A stretch of DNA of 7,262 bases. It comes from Marinilabiliales bacterium. GTDB taxonomy: Bacteria; Bacteroidota; Bacteroidia; Bacteroidales; F082. Below are positions 5,612 to 7,262 of the stretch, piece after piece; the first letter of the stretch is position 1, and each line of letters opens with the position of its first letter. The position numbers and the translations under genes were made by a program. The DNA is taken from contig PKSW01000231.1 of the NCBI GenBank assembly GCA_002869465.1, positions 1-7,262 on the forward strand, written 5' to 3'. Under the pieces are notes generated by a model. That model was not told the origin of the DNA. It did no database searches and saw nothing but the letters and a program-made list of their open reading frames with translations.

Positions 5612-6244
5612 TTATTTGTTAGAAAACATGGTTTCAACTGATTTCAATGAGCTTTCAACAAATACCAGCGTATTGGCATTTAAAATCTCATATGTATTTA
5701 ATGAATCGGCCCTGATCACTTTTGTCCTGGGAATATTTCTTGCTGAAAGCAGAATATTCATATCCGAATCATTAATAACCAACAATGTTTTCTTGTCTTT
5801 TATTTTCAAATTTTCCAGCATCTCAACGTATTGCTTTGTTTTTGGAGCTTCCATTTTGAAATCTTCAATCACAATGATACCGTCATCTTTTGCTTTGTAT
5901 GTAAGTGCAGAAATACGGGCAATACGTTTCACTTTTTTGTTCAATTTGAAACCGTAATCATGCGGATGCGGTCCGAAAACACGGCCACCACCTTTAAAAA
6001 GCGGATTCTTTATATCTCCTGCACGAGCTGTTCCGGTTCCTTTTTGACGTTTGATTTTACGTGTACTGCCGATGACATCACTTCTCTCTTTAGAATCATG
6101 TGTACCCTGACGTGCATTTGCCATATGATGCTTTGCATCGAGGTAAATAGCATGGTCGTTGGGCTCAACTCCAAAGATGGATTTGTCCAGCTTTATCTTC
6201 TTGCTGGTTGCCTCGCCACTCATATTATGAACTACTAACTCCAT
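5612..6244 (-). CDS. rplD: 50S ribosomal protein L4 (uL4)
   Basis: Complete, 210 residues (E. coli 201). L4 has a globular domain on the large-subunit surface and a long basic loop that reaches the tunnel constriction opposite L22. The loop is clear at about residues 45-100: RQGTHDSKERSDVIGSTRK, then KRQKGTGTARAG (66-75), then GGGRVFGPHPHDYGFKLNKK (85-104). In E. coli L4 also represses the S10 operon by binding its leader; no such leader is present in this window. The ATG overlaps the end of rplC by 10 bases. A second Met at residue 8 would shorten the conserved first beta strand, so I keep the upstream start. There is no Shine-Dalgarno match. The stop is TAA. Confidence 0.98.
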   Translation of the reverse strand: MELVVHNMSGEATSKKIKLDKSIFGVEPNDHAIYLDAKHHMANARQGTHDSKERSDVIGSTRKIKRQKGTGTARAGDIKNPLFKGGGRVFGPHPHDYGFKLNKKVKRIARISALTYKAKDDGIIVIEDFKMEAPKTKQYVEMLENLKIKDKKTLLVINDSDMNILLSARNIPRTKVIRADSLNTYEILNANTLVFVESSLKSVETMFSNK

Positions 6245-6858
6245 CTTTCAATTATTACTAATGAATTATTTGGACCGGGAACCGCTCCTTTAACTACTAA
6301 TAAATTCTTTTCAGGAATAATCTTCATCACCTGGAGGTTAATTAGCTTAACCCTGTTGCCACCCATTCTTCCTGCCATGCGCATTCCCTTGAATACTCTT
6401 GACGGATATGATGAAGCCCCTATAGATCCAGGTGCTCTCATCCGGTTATGCTGTCCATGGGTAGCGTCGTTTACACCTTTAAAATTGTAACGTTTTACCA
6501 CACCCTGAAAGCCTTTTCCTTTCGAGGTTCCTACCACGTCAATATACTCGCCTTCTATGAACACATTCACATCAAGAACATCGCCATGTTGTTTTTTTTC
6601 CTCAAATCTTGTAAACTCGGCAACATATCTTTTAGGAGTTGTTTTTGCTTTTGCAAAATGGCCTTTCAAAGCCCTGGTGGTATGCTTTTCTTTCTGGTCT
6701 TCAAAAGCCAGTTGAATTGCATCATAACCATCTTTCTCCTTCGTACGGACCTGAGTTACAACGCATGGCCCAGCTTCAATTACGGTACAGGGAATGTTTT
6801 TACCATTCTCGTCGTAAATACTGGTCATACCGATTTTTTTACCTAATAATCCTGACAT
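6235..6858 (-). CDS. rplC: 50S ribosomal protein L3 (uL3)
   Basis: Complete, 207 residues (E. coli 209). L3 starts large-subunit assembly at the 3' domain of 23S rRNA and sends a loop to the peptidyl transferase centre. The start MSGLLGKKIGMTSIYDENG is typical. Near the middle, TSKGKGFQGVVKRYNFKG lies at about 111-128. The loop with HNRMRAPGSIGASSYPSRVF is near 137-156, and KGMRMAGRMGGNRV follows at 157-170. At the position of the E. coli glutamine that PrmB methylates (Q150, in GQNQTPG), this protein has ASSY, so that modification cannot occur there. The 30-base gap from rpsJ has no Shine-Dalgarno match. The TAG stop is 10 bases inside rplD. Confidence 0.99.
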   Translation of the reverse strand: MSGLLGKKIGMTSIYDENGKNIPCTVIEAGPCVVTQVRTKEKDGYDAIQLAFEDQKEKHTTRALKGHFAKAKTTPKRYVAEFTRFEEKKQHGDVLDVNVFIEGEYIDVVGTSKGKGFQGVVKRYNFKGVNDATHGQHNRMRAPGSIGASSYPSRVFKGMRMAGRMGGNRVKLINLQVMKIIPEKNLLVVKGAVPGPNNSLVIIERWS

Positions 6859-6888
6859 TTCTACTTATCTTTAAGCCGTTCTTATTTG

Positions 6889-7194
6889 TTACACTTTTAT
6901 CTCCACTTCAACACCACTGGGCAATTCCAGTTTCATCAAAGAGTCGATTGTTTTTGATGATGAATTATACACATCCATCAATCTTTTAAATGTGCTTAGC
7001 TCAAACTGTTCCCTCGCCTTTTTGTTAACAAAAGTTGAACGGTTAACAGTGAATACCTTTTTATGTGTTGGTAAAGGTATAGGACCACTAACCACGGCAC
7101 CTGTTTGCTTTACCGCTTTTACGATCTTTTCTGCTGATTTATCCACCAGGTTATGATCGTATGATTTAAGCTTAATTCTAATTCTTTGGCTCAC
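6889..7194 (-). CDS. rpsJ: 30S ribosomal protein S10 (uS10), GTG start
   Basis: Complete, 101 residues, close to E. coli (103). S10 (NusE) is part of the small-subunit head and in many bacteria also joins NusB and NusG in antitermination complexes. The N-terminus SQRIRIKLKSYDHNLVDKSA is conserved. GPIPLPTHKKVFTV (residues 37-50) leads to the loop RSTFVNKKAREQF, and the end is LELPSGVEVEIKV. In the loop, E. coli SPHV becomes STFV (F55-V56 here). The start codon is GTG: an in-frame TAG lies five codons upstream, no other start codon lies between, and the next Met is far downstream. The gene is 11 bases after the upstream stop, so there is no S10-type leader. No Shine-Dalgarno match is seen. Confidence 0.99.
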   Translation of the reverse strand: MSQRIRIKLKSYDHNLVDKSAEKIVKAVKQTGAVVSGPIPLPTHKKVFTVNRSTFVNKKAREQFELSTFKRLMDVYNSSSKTIDSLMKLELPSGVEVEIKV

Positions 7195-7205
7195 TTTATA
7201 TAGTT

Positions 7206-7262
7206 TTAACTAACAATTCCTTTTACTTTTTTTATCACTTCTTCTTCAACAAACCTGGGTGC
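7206..7262 (-). CDS. fusA: Probable elongation factor G, C-terminal end
   Basis: Only the last 18 codons are in the window; the gene enters from the right edge. The visible end reads APRFVEEEVIKKVKGIVS and then TAA. The pattern fits the C-terminal helix of EF-G (domain V), which usually ends in a proline followed by a helix of the type EEIIxKxKG. EF-G is the GTPase that drives translocation. It commonly lies immediately upstream of rpsJ in Bacteroidota (rpsL-rpsG-fusA-rpsJ), and the 11-base gap fits one operon. The fragment is too short for certainty: EF-Tu is the other common neighbour of rpsJ, but its C-terminus has a different form. Confidence 0.75.
   Translation of the reverse strand, partial: APRFVEEEVIKKVKGIVS

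Noticed and set aside
5553..6238. Long open frames on the plus strand opposite rplD and rplW (134 and 135 codons)
   Set aside because: They lie antisense to strongly conserved ribosomal protein genes, are rich in Phe, Ile, Ser and Cys as expected from reading such genes backwards, and show no family features.
6448..6989. Plus-strand open frames opposite rplC and the rpsJ end (132 and 116 codons)
   Set aside because: Same reasoning: shadow frames over rplC and rpsJ, hydrophobic and Cys-rich by composition, with no recognisable domain.
1..7262. A novel system or inserted cargo within the cluster
   Set aside because: Every stretch is covered by a recognised ribosomal or elongation factor gene in standard order, with gaps of 36 bases or less, so there is no room for additional genes.

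Overview
The window is a stretch of the conserved bacterial S10-spc ribosomal protein cluster, transcribed entirely from the minus strand (right to left as printed). All 18 genes belong to it: the last 18 codons of a gene read as fusA (EF-G), 16 complete ribosomal protein genes, and the first 16 codons of rplF. The protein sequences point to Bacteroidota. Support comes from the S10, L22, L4, L2 and S8 sequence types, the long L22 N-terminal extension, the zinc-free S14, and AT-rich leaders that mostly lack a Shine-Dalgarno sequence. The S10 sequence resembles Bacteroidales types as I remember them, but I would not fix the order from this window alone.

Layout in transcription order: fusA 3' end (7262-7206), then the S10 part (rpsJ, rplC, rplD, rplW, rplB, rpsS, rplV, rpsC, rplP, rpmC, rpsQ; 7194-2033), then the spc part (rplN, rplX, rplE, rpsN, rpsH, rplF; 2030-1). 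Gene order matches Escherichia coli, but the packing is tighter. The longest intergenic gap is 36 bases, three gene pairs overlap (rplC/rplD by 10 bases, rpmC/rpsQ and rplX/rplE by one base), and only 2 bases separate rpsQ from rplN. There is therefore no room in the window for an S10 leader before rpsJ or a separate spc promoter before rplN. The genes are most simply read as one transcript entering from the str-type genes upstream and continuing beyond rplF.

The products assemble with 16S rRNA (S3, S8, S10, S14, S17, S19) and 23S rRNA (L2, L3, L4, L5, L6, L14, L16, L22, L23, L24, L29). They include proteins of the peptidyl transferase surroundings (L2, L3, L4, L16), the exit tunnel (L4, L22, L23, L29) and the decoding head (S3, S10, S14, S19). 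Stop codons at the 17 visible gene ends are TAA (13) or TAG (4), never TGA.

I see no mobile element, RNA gene, CRISPR array, phage gene, terminator or broken gene, and no stretch over 300 bases without a gene. I did not find an undescribed system. The points worth a second look are modest: a GTG start for rpsJ, a few clear Shine-Dalgarno sequences confined to the spc-proximal half, a possible hairpin over the rplE start, loss of the glutamine methylated in E. coli L3, and a 12-base palindrome before rplP.
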